This document shows positions 1 through 8,707 of a stretch of DNA of 64,000 nucleotides, piece by piece. Numbering within the stretch: the first letter of the stretch is position 1; each line of letters starts with the position of its first letter. Made by a program: the position numbers and the translations under genes. The notes beneath the pieces are model-generated. The model was given only the letters and a program-made list of their open reading frames with translations, was not told the DNA's origin and made no database searches. Source of the stretch: Mycolicibacterium sp. HK-90 (lineage in GTDB: Bacteria > Actinomycetota > Actinomycetes > Mycobacteriales > Mycobacteriaceae); NCBI RefSeq assembly GCF_030486405.1, contig NZ_CP129613.1, positions 4,216,001-4,280,000 on the forward strand, in the 5' to 3' direction.

Positions 1-2070
1 CTTGTGCTTGACGTAGGTGTCCAGCCACGCCAGCGTCGCGGTCTGCATCATCTCCTGGCTGTCTCCGGCCGGCGTCTCACAGTTGCCGTGGCCGCCGCAG
101 AACCACACCATCTTCACCGGAACCCCGTTGGCGTCCAGGATCTTCGCGTTGTCGATGGCCTGCTGCAACGGGAACAGCACGTCGACGGTGCCCTGGATGA
201 TCAGCGTCGGCGCGGTGATCTTGTTGACCAGTGCGGTCGGCCCGCTGCCGGCCAACAGCGCTTGCTGCTCCTCGGTGAGGACACCCAGCAGCGCTCCGGT
301 GAAGATGCCGCCGTACAGCTGCGAGTTGATGTCGGCGCCGCTGGTCACCAGCGAGAGCAGCAGCAGCGCCGCGTACGACGTCTTGAACGCCTCGTTCGGG
401 TAGAGCGAGCTGTTCAGCGAGTTCCACGCGATCGTCGGGACGATGGCGTCGACCCGGTTGTCGGTGCCCGCGGTCACCCACTGGATCCCGCCGCCGTAGG
501 ACACGCCCACCATTCCCATCCGCGGATCGTTGACGCCGTCGAGCTGGGTCCCCGGCCGCTTGGCGACGTAGTCGATCATGGCCGACATGTCGCGGCCCTC
601 GAAGAACGGGCTGTCCAGCTGCAGGATCCCGCCCGAGGCGTGCTCACCGCGAGAATCCCAGGTGACGACGTTGTAGCCGTTGTTCCGCAGCGTGCCGACT
701 CCGGTGGGCCCACCGGTGTACGGATTGGTGTCACCCGCACTGGACAACCCGGCGCCGCTGAAGATCGTCGGCGCCTGCTCCCCCGCTTGCAGGCCCGACG
801 CCGGGAACCAGTTCATGCTGATCGGCGTGCCGTCGAAGGACGTCACCTTGTAGGTGTAGGCCACCGGGGTGTCACCGGGCGCCAGTGCCCCGACGTCGAC
901 ATTGACCTCCACCACCTCGGAGTCGCCGATCAGCGGCGCCAGCACCTCGTTCACGACCGGGATCTGGTGAACGATGACCAGCACCTGCGGCACGAAACCA
1001 CCCACGACCGGAATCTGTTGCAGCGCAGCCTCGAACGGCGTCGTCTCGGCCACCAGAACGGTGAACCTCTCGCTGCCGTCACTGTCGACCACCGTGGCGT
1101 ACGGCAGGAAGGTGAACGTGCCGTTCGCCGAGTTGAGCCGGACCTTGCCGCCTGCGCTCGGGTCACCGATCACCGTGTAGGTCAGCGGCAGACCACTGGA
1201 ACCGACCGCTCCGACGCTGCCGTGGATGATGCCGTCGGTGATACCGACCGATGGCGACGCGGCGATGGCGCCGGTGGTACTGGCGTCGTCGGCAACGGAG
1301 AACTCCCGGCGCGCGGCGGCCAACAACATCCATTCGGCGGGCGAGTCGGTCGGCGGCGCGGTCGGCGAGGTTCCGGCGAGCGTGGCGGCGATGTCGTTGA
1401 ACACGGCGGTGATCAGTCCCCGCACCGGGGCGGGCGGCACCGACGGCACGGTGCCGGCCTGCTCGATCGCTGTCGTCGCCGGAGTCACCGGGGCAGCGGC
1501 GGGTTCGTCGACGAGGGCGGCCTTCGGCTCGTCCGCTGCGGCAACGGGTGCCGCGATGTTGGCGCGCTCGCGCGGCGGGCGCGGCAGGTCCGGCTGGGCG
1601 AAGGACAGGCGGGCAGCCTTGGGGGCCTTGGTCGTTTCCACCTCGACGCCATCGGGCTGGGCGCCGCCGGCGTCGGCGACATCCCGGTATGGCCTGGCGT
1701 CGCTATGCCGCGACAGGCCGTCGGCGATCTTGTCCCTTGCTTCGGACAACCGCTCGGCGATCGATTGCACGACATCAGAATTCGGCGTCGTCGCGCCGAC
1801 GCGATGACGGCCGGACTCACCGAGGGTGCGTGCCGCCCGGTGCTTGATCGCGGCGCGCACCGCCGCCTGACGCAAGGAGCGCGCGTTCTGGCGATCCGCG
1901 GCCCGCTCCGGCCCCTTGGGGTCGCCCGCCGTCGCCGATGCCGACCCCGGCGACGTATCGCCTGAACCCGGTGACGCCGAGGCCACCGGGGCGCCGAGCA
2001 CCACGGCTGACCCGACCCCGAGAGCGACTGCCAATCCCCCGACCCGACCGACGTACCTCGCAGCGCCCAC
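1..2070 (-). CDS. Secreted Ig-like/alpha-beta hydrolase (CocE/S15-like), partial
   Basis: The minus-strand frame opens at a GTG (2070) preceded by AGGAGG and runs off the left edge after 690 codons, so the C-terminus is missing. The first 40 or so residues form a signal peptide (basic start, VAL/VVL-rich core, ASA ending), so the product is probably exported. A low-complexity Ala/Pro-rich stretch follows, then a VCBS/cadherin-like segment around residues 260-380 (GGKVRLNSANGTFTFLP, with VDSDGSERFTV after it). The C-terminal half is an alpha/beta hydrolase of the X-Pro dipeptidyl-peptidase/CocE type. The nucleophile elbow GVSYGGG puts Ser at about 524, with Asp about 630 (QGTVDVLFP) and His about 661 (CGGHGN) as the other likely triad members. 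Related mycobacterial proteins are mostly uncharacterised, so the substrate (peptide or ester) is unknown. The fold is confident; the exact activity is not. Confidence 0.85.
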   Translation of the reverse strand, partial: MGAARYVGRVGGLAVALGVGSAVVLGAPVASASPGSGDTSPGSASATAGDPKGPERAADRQNARSLRQAAVRAAIKHRAARTLGESGRHRVGATTPNSDVVQSIAERLSEARDKIADGLSRHSDARPYRDVADAGGAQPDGVEVETTKAPKAARLSFAQPDLPRPPRERANIAAPVAAADEPKAALVDEPAAAPVTPATTAIEQAGTVPSVPPAPVRGLITAVFNDIAATLAGTSPTAPPTDSPAEWMLLAAARREFSVADDASTTGAIAASPSVGITDGIIHGSVGAVGSSGLPLTYTVIGDPSAGGKVRLNSANGTFTFLPYATVVDSDGSERFTVLVAETTPFEAALQQIPVVGGFVPQVLVIVHQIPVVNEVLAPLIGDSEVVEVNVDVGALAPGDTPVAYTYKVTSFDGTPISMNWFPASGLQAGEQAPTIFSGAGLSSAGDTNPYTGGPTGVGTLRNNGYNVVTWDSRGEHASGGILQLDSPFFEGRDMSAMIDYVAKRPGTQLDGVNDPRMGMVGVSYGGGIQWVTAGTDNRVDAIVPTIAWNSLNSSLYPNEAFKTSYAALLLLSLVTSGADINSQLYGGIFTGALLGVLTEEQQALLAGSGPTALVNKITAPTLIIQGTVDVLFPLQQAIDNAKILDANGVPVKMVWFCGGHGNCETPAGDSQEMMQTATLAWLDTYVKHK

Positions 2071-2115
2071 CTGACCTCCTCGATCGGCGTCCGGCCGGCG
2101 CCGAACTGTGACCCA

Positions 2116-2176
2116 CCGCACATTAGTGCGGCAATGTGAGGCAGAAGGTTAGCTTGTCAATTTTTTGCGACGTCAA
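2116..2176 (-). promoter_or_regulatory. Candidate promoter and leader hairpin for the secreted hydrolase
   Basis: On the minus strand a TTGACG (2176-2171) lies 19 nt before TAACCT (2151-2146), a TAnnnT -10 element. This is upstream of the GTG at 2070, in an AT-rich patch between nadE and the hydrolase. A small perfect inverted repeat CCGCAC-ATTA-GTGCGG (2116-2131) would lie in the leader RNA. The spacing is slightly long, so the -35 assignment is tentative. Confidence 0.35.
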
Positions 2177-2222
2177 TTGGGGTCGACCCGTCGGCCGGCC
2201 GGTTGCGGGTCGGGTGCGCCGA

Positions 2223-4265
2223 CTAGTGTTCGGGGACTTCCCGCTCGATCTCGTCGAGCCAGATCCGTGCCGACATGTCCGACGGCGCCCGCCAGTCCCC
2301 CCGCGGAGACAACGCCCCTCCGTGCGACACCTTGGGCCCGTTCGGCAGGGCCGAGCGTTTGAATTGGGAGAACGAGTAGAACCGCTGGGCAAAGACCTGC
2401 AGCCAGTGCCGGATCTCCTTGAGCGAGTACGCCGGACGCTTGTCCACGGGGAAACCGGCCGGCCAGTCACCGTGGGCCGGATCGTGCCAGGCATGCCACG
2501 CCAGGAAGGCCACCTTGGACGGGCGGAATCCGTAGCGCAACACCTGGAACAACGAAAAGTCCTGCAGCACATAAGGGCCGACCTTGGCCTCGCTGCTCTG
2601 GATCTCCTCGTCCTCGCCGGTGGGCACCAGCTCCGGGGTGATCTCGGTGTCCAACACGGACTGCAGTACACCGTTCACCTCGCCACCGAACTGGTCGGAG
2701 GAGATCACCCACCGGATCAGGTGCTGGATCAGGGTTTTCGGGACACCACCATTGACGTTGTAGTGCGACATCTGGTCACCGACACCGTAGGTCGACCAGC
2801 CCAGCGCCAGCTCCGACAGGTCACCGGTGCCGAGCACGATGCCGCCGCGTTGATTGGCCAGCCGGAACAGATAATCGGTACGCAGGCCGGCCTGGACATT
2901 CTCGAAGGTGACGTCGTAGACCTTCTCCCCGCGGCCGAACGGATGGTCCATCTCGGTCAGCATCAGCTCGGCGGTTTTCTTGATGTCGATCTCTTCGAAC
3001 GTCACACCCAGTGCCCGGCTCAACTTGATCGCGTTGTTCTTGGTGCGGTCGCCGGTGGCGAAACCGGGCAGCGTGAACGCGAGAATGTCGCTGCGCGGAC
3101 GGTTCTCCCGGTCCATCGCCCGAGCCGCCACGATCAGGGCGTGCGTGGAATCCAGACCGCCGGACACCCCGATCACCACCTTGGGGTACTTCAGCGCGCG
3201 CAGTCGTTGCTCCAGACCCGACACCTGGATGTTGTAGGCCTCGTAGCAATCCTGTTGCAGCCGTGTCGGATCCGACGGCACGAACGGGAACCGCTCGATC
3301 TCCCGCAGCAGACCGATGTCACCCGTCGGCGGGTCGAGCTGGAACTCGATGCGGCGGAACGAATCCACCGCATCGGCATGGTGGCGGGCGTTGTCGTCGA
3401 ACGTGCCCATCCGCAGCCGCTCGGAACGCAGCAGCTCCAGGTCCACGTCGGCCACCGAGCGTCGCTCTCCACGCGGAAAACGCTCACTCTCGGCGAGCAG
3501 CACCCCGTTCTCCCAGATCATCGTCTGACCGTCCCAGGCCAGGTCGGTGCTCGACTCGCCCTCCCCGGCCGCGGCATACACATAGGCGGCCAGGCATCGC
3601 GAGGACGCCGAGCGGGCGAGCAGCGCCCGGTCCTCGGCACGGCCGACGGTGATCGGGCTGCCCGAGAGATTGGCCAACACCGTGGCACCGGCCAGCGCGG
3701 CCCGCGCGCTGGGCGGGATCGGCACGAACATGTCCTCACAGATCTCGACATGCAGCACCAGCCCGGGCAGGTCGGAGGCCACGAAGAGCAGATCCGGCCC
3801 GAAGGGCACCTCGGCGCCGGCCACCCGGATGGTGCCGCGCACATCGTCGCCGACGGCCATCTGCCTGCGCTCGTAGAACTCGCGGTAGGTGGGCAGGTAG
3901 GACTTGGGTGCCACGCCGAGGACCGCTCCGCGATGGATCACCACCGCGGTGTTGTAGATCCGGTGCCGGTACCGCAGCGGCGCGCCGACCACCAGAACCG
4001 GCGCCAGCACCACCGACGCCGCGACGATTTCGATCAGCGCCTGCTCCACCGACTCCAGCAGGGCATCCTGCAGCAGGATGTCGTCGATCGAGTAGCCGGA
4101 CAACGTGAGCTCCGGGAAAACGGCGACGGCCACGCCGTCGTCGTGGCAGGCCTGCGCCAACCGGAGTACCGATTCGGCGTTGGCCGGCGGATCCGCCAGT
4201 GCCGTGTGATGGGTGCAGGCGGCAACCCGCGCGAAACCGTGGTGGTAGGCGCTGTAGAAGTCCAT
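2223..4265 (-). CDS. nadE: Glutamine-dependent NAD+ synthetase
   Basis: It makes NAD+ from nicotinic acid adenine dinucleotide, ATP and glutamine in the cytosol. The N-terminal nitrilase-type glutaminase domain carries the expected triad: Glu52 (PELTLSGYS), Lys121 ([11 protein letters not shown]) and Cys176 (VEICEDMF). The C-terminal synthetase domain carries the ATP-pyrophosphatase P-loop SGGLDSTHA near residue 365. Starting at [10 protein letters not shown] gives 680 residues, close to the roughly 679-residue M. tuberculosis enzyme, whose start is very similar. An ATG three codons upstream (4274) is an alternative. The open frame continues further upstream, but that part is antisense to the next gene and unlikely to be translated. 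It begins 58 bp from, and divergent to, the isochorismatase-fold gene. Identification is near certain. Confidence 0.97.
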   Translation of the reverse strand: MDFYSAYHHGFARVAACTHHTALADPPANAESVLRLAQACHDDGVAVAVFPELTLSGYSIDDILLQDALLESVEQALIEIVAASVVLAPVLVVGAPLRYRHRIYNTAVVIHRGAVLGVAPKSYLPTYREFYERRQMAVGDDVRGTIRVAGAEVPFGPDLLFVASDLPGLVLHVEICEDMFVPIPPSARAALAGATVLANLSGSPITVGRAEDRALLARSASSRCLAAYVYAAAGEGESSTDLAWDGQTMIWENGVLLAESERFPRGERRSVADVDLELLRSERLRMGTFDDNARHHADAVDSFRRIEFQLDPPTGDIGLLREIERFPFVPSDPTRLQQDCYEAYNIQVSGLEQRLRALKYPKVVIGVSGGLDSTHALIVAARAMDRENRPRSDILAFTLPGFATGDRTKNNAIKLSRALGVTFEEIDIKKTAELMLTEMDHPFGRGEKVYDVTFENVQAGLRTDYLFRLANQRGGIVLGTGDLSELALGWSTYGVGDQMSHYNVNGGVPKTLIQHLIRWVISSDQFGGEVNGVLQSVLDTEITPELVPTGEDEEIQSSEAKVGPYVLQDFSLFQVLRYGFRPSKVAFLAWHAWHDPAHGDWPAGFPVDKRPAYSLKEIRHWLQVFAQRFYSFSQFKRSALPNGPKVSHGGALSPRGDWRAPSDMSARIWLDEIEREVPEH

Positions 4266-4322
4266 CGCGCCCATTGTCACCCGAAAAGTGTCAAGATCGG
4301 CCGACTGGGTACCAAATGACGC

Positions 4323-4877
4323 ATGAGCGATACCGCTTTGGTGGTTGTGGACATGCTCAACCACTACCGGCACGAGGATGCCGACCTGCTGGCCCCGAAC
4401 GTTGCGGCGATCATCGATCCGCTGGCCGGCCTGATCGGCAACGCCCGCGAGCGCGAAGATGTCGACCTCGTCTACGTCAACGACAACTACGGCGATTTCA
4501 CCGCGCAGTTCAGCGACATCGTCGCCGCTGCGCTGGCCGGCCGGCACCCGGAGCTGGTCCGTCCGATCGTGCCCGCCGACGGTTGCCTGCTGCTGACCAA
4601 GGTGCGCCACAGCGTCTTCTATGCCACCGCGCTCGACTACCTGCTGGGCCGGTTGGGCACGAAGCGACTGGTCCTGGCCGGCCAGGTGACCGAACAGTGC
4701 ATCCTCTACAGCGCGTTGGACGCCTACGTGCGGCATTTCGACGTGGTGGTCCCGGACGATGCGGTGGCCCACATCGATGCCGAACTGAGAGGCGCGGCCC
4801 TCGAGATGATGCGGCGCAACATGAGCGCCGAGGTGGTACCCGCCGCGAAGTGCCTGGGCTCGGCGTCACGTCAGTGA
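4323..4877 (+). CDS. Isochorismatase-family cysteine hydrolase
   Basis: This 184-residue protein has the isochorismatase/nicotinamidase Rossmann-like fold. The catalytic triad of the family is visible: Asp10 (ALVVVDMLN), Lys93 (LTKVRHSVF) and Cys126 (QVTEQCILYS), with the usual cis-peptide region (LAGQVTEQC) before the cysteine. Family members hydrolyse amides or ethers such as nicotinamide, N-carbamoyl compounds and isochorismate. Sitting divergent to nadE and close to a sirtuin, both tied to NAD, it could act on a nicotinamide-like substrate. However, the metal-binding residues of true nicotinamidases (D-x-H-x-H) are not evident, so this remains inference. Its 3' end overlaps the opposing kinase gene by 12 bp. 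Confidence 0.85.
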   Translation: MSDTALVVVDMLNHYRHEDADLLAPNVAAIIDPLAGLIGNAREREDVDLVYVNDNYGDFTAQFSDIVAAALAGRHPELVRPIVPADGCLLLTKVRHSVFYATALDYLLGRLGTKRLVLAGQVTEQCILYSALDAYVRHFDVVVPDDAVAHIDAELRGAALEMMRRNMSAEVVPAAKCLGSASRQ

Positions 4878-5798
4878 CGGCGCCTCCCGCCACGACTCCA
4901 CCACCGGCATCAATCCCTCGGCAAGCAGCGGCAACTGCGGTATCAGCGACACACAGCTGATCATCATCAACGTCGCGGCGGCATCGACCAGGCGCTGCAC
5001 TTCGGAATTCGTGGCACGCATTCCCCGGGCCCGTGCCGCGTCGTCGTACTCCGCAACCGCTTCCGGGCCGGCCAGCGCGAGATCCCACTCCACGGGCCCG
5101 CAGGTGACGTCCTCGAAATCCGAGAACCGCACACCGTCGGTGGTCCGGATCACGTTGAGCGCCGGTCCGTCCCCGTGAATCGTCTGCACTTCCACGTCGG
5201 GGAACCTGGAGCGGAACGCGGCGCGGTCGGCCAACACGGAACGCAGCACGGCGTATTCGCTGCGGACGCGGCGGATATCGCTCGGCAGCAACGGCACCGC
5301 GGCGTCCAGCTTGTCGACCATGCCGCCCAACGATCGGTTGAACGGGGTGAGAAACGGCAACTCGTGCGGGTATCCGGCCAGGGCGGCGTGGAGCGTGGCG
5401 GTGTGCGTCATGGACACAGCCGAGTACGGCTCGTGGTCGTCGGCGACATCGGCCAACTCCCAGAACGTCATTCCGAAGCCATCGCGCCGCACCGGCGATC
5501 GGGGCAAGCGGGACGCCGGCGCGACGACAGGCGCACCCTGCCTGTCGAGCCAGGCCACCACGTCCAGTTCGCGCTGTTGCCGTTCGGCCTGGGCCTGCCG
5601 GGTCATCCCCGGCGGCAACACCACCTGGACGCGGGCCACCACGGGGCTGGGTTCCAGGTGGGCGACGACCGAGAACGCATCGTGCAGAATTGTCGCCTTC
5701 TCGGCGGGTAGGCCCAGCGCACGCCCGGCCGCCAGGGCCGCCGCCGCGGCTCGCCGGGTGCGCTCGGCCAGATCGGCAGAAGTCAGGGATGCGGCCAC
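4866..5798 (-). CDS. Aminoglycoside phosphotransferase-fold (APH) kinase
   Basis: About 310 residues from a GTG at 5798; the larger open frame upstream is antisense to the sirtuin and is not used. The APH/choline-kinase fold is recognisable by the catalytic loop IHGDGPALNVI (Brenner-type HGD...N) at about residues 200-210 and the metal-binding SDFEDVTCGPVEWDLA segment after it. Such proteins phosphorylate small hydroxyl compounds; nothing here ties it to antibiotic resistance, and the substrate is unknown. It is divergent from the sirtuin with 72 bp between starts, and converges on the isochorismatase-fold gene with a 12-bp overlap. Confidence 0.8.
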   Translation of the reverse strand: MAASLTSADLAERTRRAAAAALAAGRALGLPAEKATILHDAFSVVAHLEPSPVVARVQVVLPPGMTRQAQAERQQRELDVVAWLDRQGAPVVAPASRLPRSPVRRDGFGMTFWELADVADDHEPYSAVSMTHTATLHAALAGYPHELPFLTPFNRSLGGMVDKLDAAVPLLPSDIRRVRSEYAVLRSVLADRAAFRSRFPDVEVQTIHGDGPALNVIRTTDGVRFSDFEDVTCGPVEWDLALAGPEAVAEYDDAARARGMRATNSEVQRLVDAAATLMMISCVSLIPQLPLLAEGLMPVVESWREAPSLT

Positions 5799-5857
5799 CC
5801 AGCCACCCTGCCACGGGTGCTCAGCCTTCCCGTCACCACCCGAATTGACCGCCGATC

Positions 5858-5873
5858 TACCCTGGGATTCGTG
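5858..5873 (+). promoter_or_regulatory. Leaderless -10/start arrangement for the sirtuin
   Basis: TACCCT (5858-5863) fits the mycobacterial TAnnnT -10 and ends 7 nt before the GTG at 5871. There is no Shine-Dalgarno sequence, so a leaderless transcript starting at the GTG is likely. Confidence 0.45.
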
Positions 5874-6713
5874 GACGCCCCCGAACTCGTCGCCCTCCTG
5901 GAGGGCCGCCGTGTCGCGGTGCTCACCGGCGCCGGGATGTCCACCGATTCGGGTATCCCCGATTACCGCGGCCCGGATTCGCCGCCGAGCAACCCGATGA
6001 CGATTCGGCAGTTCACCTCCGATCCGGTGTTCCGGCAGCGCTACTGGGCCCGCAACCACGTGGGCTGGCGCCACATGGATCAGACGATGCCGAACGCCGG
6101 GCACCGCGCATTGGCGGCTCTGGAGTCCAGCGGCGTGGTCACCGGATTGATCACCCAGAACGTGGATCTCCTGCACAGCAAGGCCGGCAGCCGCACGGTG
6201 GTCAACCTGCACGGCACCTACGCGCAGGTGATCTGCCTCGACTGCGGCACCACCATGGCCCGTGATGAACTGGCCGCGGCCCTGGAGGCGGCCAATCCCG
6301 GCTTCCTCGAGCGTGCCGAGTCGGTCGGTGGCATCGCGGTGGCACCCGACGCCGACGCCGTCGTCCGCGAGACGAGTTCGTTCGTCATCGTCGACTGCCC
6401 GCTCTGCGCGGGCATGCTGAAGCCCGACATCGTCTATTTCGGCGAGAGCGTCCCGAAAGACCGTGTGGAACAGGCGTATTCGATGGTCGACGCCGCCGAG
6501 GCGCTCCTGGTGGCGGGATCGTCGCTGACCGTGTTCTCCGGCTACCGCTTCGTGCGGCACGCCGCGGCGCACGGCATCCCGGTCGGGATCATCAACCGTG
6601 GGCCCACCCGCGGAGACGACCTGGCCACCGTCAAGGTCGAGGCAGGCTGCTCGGAGATGTTGGCCCTGCTGGCCGGCGAGCTCAGGAGAACGTGCACGGC
6701 ATCGACCGGATAG
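5871..6713 (+). CDS. NAD-dependent protein deacylase, sirtuin (Sir2)
   Basis: It removes acyl groups from protein lysines using NAD+, giving nicotinamide and O-acyl-ADP-ribose. All family signatures are present when translation starts at the GTG 5871 (280 residues): NAD-binding GAGMSTDSGIPDYRGP (residues 20-35), TQNVDLLH (95-102), catalytic His114 in NLHG, a zinc site CLDC (Cys122/125) and CPLC (Cys176/179), and GSSL near the C-terminal NAD pocket. The zinc half-sites are separated by a long insert (about 50 residues). An upstream in-frame ATG (5817) exists, but the family match and a TAnnnT element favour the GTG. The 3' end overlaps the convergent P450 gene by 32 bp. Confidence 0.95.
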   Translation: MDAPELVALLEGRRVAVLTGAGMSTDSGIPDYRGPDSPPSNPMTIRQFTSDPVFRQRYWARNHVGWRHMDQTMPNAGHRALAALESSGVVTGLITQNVDLLHSKAGSRTVVNLHGTYAQVICLDCGTTMARDELAAALEAANPGFLERAESVGGIAVAPDADAVVRETSSFVIVDCPLCAGMLKPDIVYFGESVPKDRVEQAYSMVDAAEALLVAGSSLTVFSGYRFVRHAAAHGIPVGIINRGPTRGDDLATVKVEAGCSEMLALLAGELRRTCTASTG

Positions 6714-7968
6714 CGTGCACGAAGTTGCCCTCCAGATAGGCCGGCTCCCCCGCGGCGATATCGGGCAGTTGGTGCAGCAGCTCACCGAAGATCGCCCGTA
6801 ACTGCGTCCGGGCGACGTGCGCACCGAGGCAGAAGTGGCGGCCACCACCGCCGAACCCCAGGTGTGGATTGGGCTTTCGGCTCAGGTCGAAGACCTCGGG
6901 CCGGTCGAACACCTCGGCATCCCGGTTGCCCGAGGCGTAGAACATCACCACCTTCTCCCCCGCGGCGATCTGCTGCCCGCCGAGTTCGACGTCGACGGCC
7001 GCGGTGCGGCGGAACGTCATCACCGGTGTCGCCCACCGGACGAACTCCTCGACCGCGCCGCCGATGCGGTCATCGAAATCGGCCATGAGCCAGGCGCGTT
7101 GGTCGGGGTGGTCGGTCAGGGCCTTGAGCGCGTGACTGGTGGTCTGCCGCGTGGTGTCATTGCCCGCGACCGCCAGCAGCACGAAGAACGCGGCGACCTC
7201 GGCGTCGGTGAGCCGGTCCCCGTCGACCTCGGCGTGGACCAGTGCACTGATCAGATCGTTGCCCGGGCTCTCCCGGCGTTCTGCGGCAAGCGCATTCGCC
7301 ACCTGATGCAGGTACATCTGGTTCTGCAGCAGCACCTCGAGCGGATTGCGCCCGGCGAGGTAGACCGGGTCGGCCCAGGACACCAGCGCGTCGGCGGCAT
7401 GCGCCACCCGCTGACGTTCGGACTCGGGGATCCCGACCATGTCCGACAACGTGCGGATGGGCAGTTCCTTGGCGCACTGGTCGACGAAGTCCACCCCGCT
7501 GCCGACCTCCCTGAGCTCCGCCACGATCTCGCGGGCGTTGTCCTTGATCGAGGTTTCGATGCGGGCCACCTGCCGGGGTGTGAACGCCGCGTGGACCAGT
7601 TTGCGGATCAGCGTGTGCCGGGGCGCGTCCATGGCAAGGAACGACTGCGATGCCTCCAGCAGCTCCTCCGGAACGGACTCGAACAACACCCCCTTGCCCG
7701 ACAGGAACGTCTCACTGTCGCGGCTGACGGTGACGATGTCGGCGTGGCGGGTGACCGCCCAGAACCCGCGATCGTCGGGATCGGGCATGAGCGCGTCCTC
7801 GACCGGCGGATGCCAACTGACGGGGCGGGAGGCACGCAGCTCGGCGAAGGCGACCTCGCGGTCGGCCGCGGTGGTGGCCCAGAACACCCGCGACGACAGG
7901 TCGATCGGGTCGTAGGGACGGCGGGTCGGGGGCCAGGAGGGAGCCGATGTGATGGGCGACACAGTCAT
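6682..7968 (-). CDS. Cytochrome P450
   Basis: A 428-residue haem monooxygenase. Seen motifs: I-helix oxygen-activation AGNDTT (residues 269-274), K-helix E308-x-x-R311 (EEFVR), and the haem-binding loop FGGGGRHFCLG with ligand Cys380. Overall wording resembles the CYP124/CYP125/CYP142 group of mycobacterial P450s that hydroxylate sterol side chains or branched lipids; the subfamily is an inference. The start at 7968 is preferred over 7992 because TATCGT lies 7 nt upstream, a leaderless arrangement, and because the palindromic operator would otherwise overlap the coding start. It needs a ferredoxin and reductase, and neither is adjacent. It is divergent from a TetR gene that probably represses it. 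Confidence 0.93.
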   Translation of the reverse strand: MTVSPITSAPSWPPTRRPYDPIDLSSRVFWATTAADREVAFAELRASRPVSWHPPVEDALMPDPDDRGFWAVTRHADIVTVSRDSETFLSGKGVLFESVPEELLEASQSFLAMDAPRHTLIRKLVHAAFTPRQVARIETSIKDNAREIVAELREVGSGVDFVDQCAKELPIRTLSDMVGIPESERQRVAHAADALVSWADPVYLAGRNPLEVLLQNQMYLHQVANALAAERRESPGNDLISALVHAEVDGDRLTDAEVAAFFVLLAVAGNDTTRQTTSHALKALTDHPDQRAWLMADFDDRIGGAVEEFVRWATPVMTFRRTAAVDVELGGQQIAAGEKVVMFYASGNRDAEVFDRPEVFDLSRKPNPHLGFGGGGRHFCLGAHVARTQLRAIFGELLHQLPDIAAGEPAYLEGNFVHAIRSMPCTFS

Positions 7969-7984
7969 GTAGTTGACGATAAGT

Positions 7985-8001
7985 CTAGACACTATGTCTA
8001 G
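7985..8001. promoter_or_regulatory. TetR operator palindrome between P450 and tetR
   Basis: A perfect inverted repeat CTAGAC-ACTAT-GTCTAG lies between the two divergent genes. It sits just upstream of the P450 -10 (TATCGT, 7 nt before the ATG at 7968). A TACGCT element (8023-8028) lies 6 nt before the TetR ATG at 8035. Binding here could repress both genes, which is the usual arrangement for this regulator class. Confidence 0.7.
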
Positions 8002-8034
8002 TCAAGGTGTGAGGAAAACCGATACGCTGGGGCG

Positions 8035-8670
8035 ATGCCATCGGTAACGCGAAAGCCGCAGGCCAAACGGGAGGAACGCCGCGAGCGGATCGAACGGCAG
8101 CTACTCGACGCCACCGATCGGTTGATGGCCGACGGCACCAGCTTCACCGAGCTGAGCGTGGACAAACTGGCCACCGAGGCCGGGATCTCCCGGGCCAGCT
8201 TCTACATCTACTTCGAGGACAAGGGCCACCTGCTGCGCCGGCTGGCCAGCCAGGTGTTCGGCGATCTGACCCAGGCCGCCGAGCGGTGGTGGAGCGTGGC
8301 CGGACGGCACGATCCCGACGACGTCCGTGCCGCGATGGTGGGCATCATCTCCAGCTATCGGCGCCACCAACCGGTGTTGATCGCACTCAACGAGATGTCT
8401 GGTTATGACCCACTCGTCGGGCAGACCTACCGTGAGCTGCTGACCGGGATCGGCGACCAGTTGACCAGGGTGATCGAGGACGGTCAGGCCGACGGGTCGA
8501 TCCGACCGGAACTGCCCGCTGCCGCCACCGCCAGCACACTGACCTGGATGGTGGAACGCACCTGCCACCAGAATCTGCCGTCACACCCGGCGTCCTACGA
8601 TGCCGAGCTGGCCGACACCCTCACCCAAATCATCTGGGGTGCGCTCTATCTGGAGTCCCCACCCCGGTGA
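8035..8670 (+). CDS. TetR/AcrR-family transcriptional regulator
   Basis: A 211-residue regulator. Residues about 20-66 form the helix-turn-helix (FTELSVDKLATEAGISR then ASFYIYFEDKGHLL), the classic TetR signature. The C-terminal ligand-binding half (WMVERTCHQNLP, ending IIWGALYLES) resembles the EthR-type group by eye. Divergence from the P450 with a shared palindrome implies local control, likely relieved by the P450 substrate or a related lipid. A TAnnnT box 6 nt upstream suggests a leaderless transcript. The ligand is unknown. Confidence 0.92.
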   Translation: MPSVTRKPQAKREERRERIERQLLDATDRLMADGTSFTELSVDKLATEAGISRASFYIYFEDKGHLLRRLASQVFGDLTQAAERWWSVAGRHDPDDVRAAMVGIISSYRRHQPVLIALNEMSGYDPLVGQTYRELLTGIGDQLTRVIEDGQADGSIRPELPAAATASTLTWMVERTCHQNLPSHPASYDAELADTLTQIIWGALYLESPPR

Positions 8671-8707
8671 TGTGTGCACCGCGCGTAACGGTCAGGTGCA
8701 CAAATCG

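Noticed and set aside
4..1965. A 653-codon plus-strand open frame
   Set aside because: Antisense to the secreted hydrolase, whose signal peptide and active-site motifs lie on the minus strand; its translation is rich in Arg/His/Gln/Gly with no recognisable domain.
5845..5850. TTGACC as the -35 of the sirtuin promoter
   Set aside because: It is only 7 bp from the TACCCT -10, far too close for a sigma factor.
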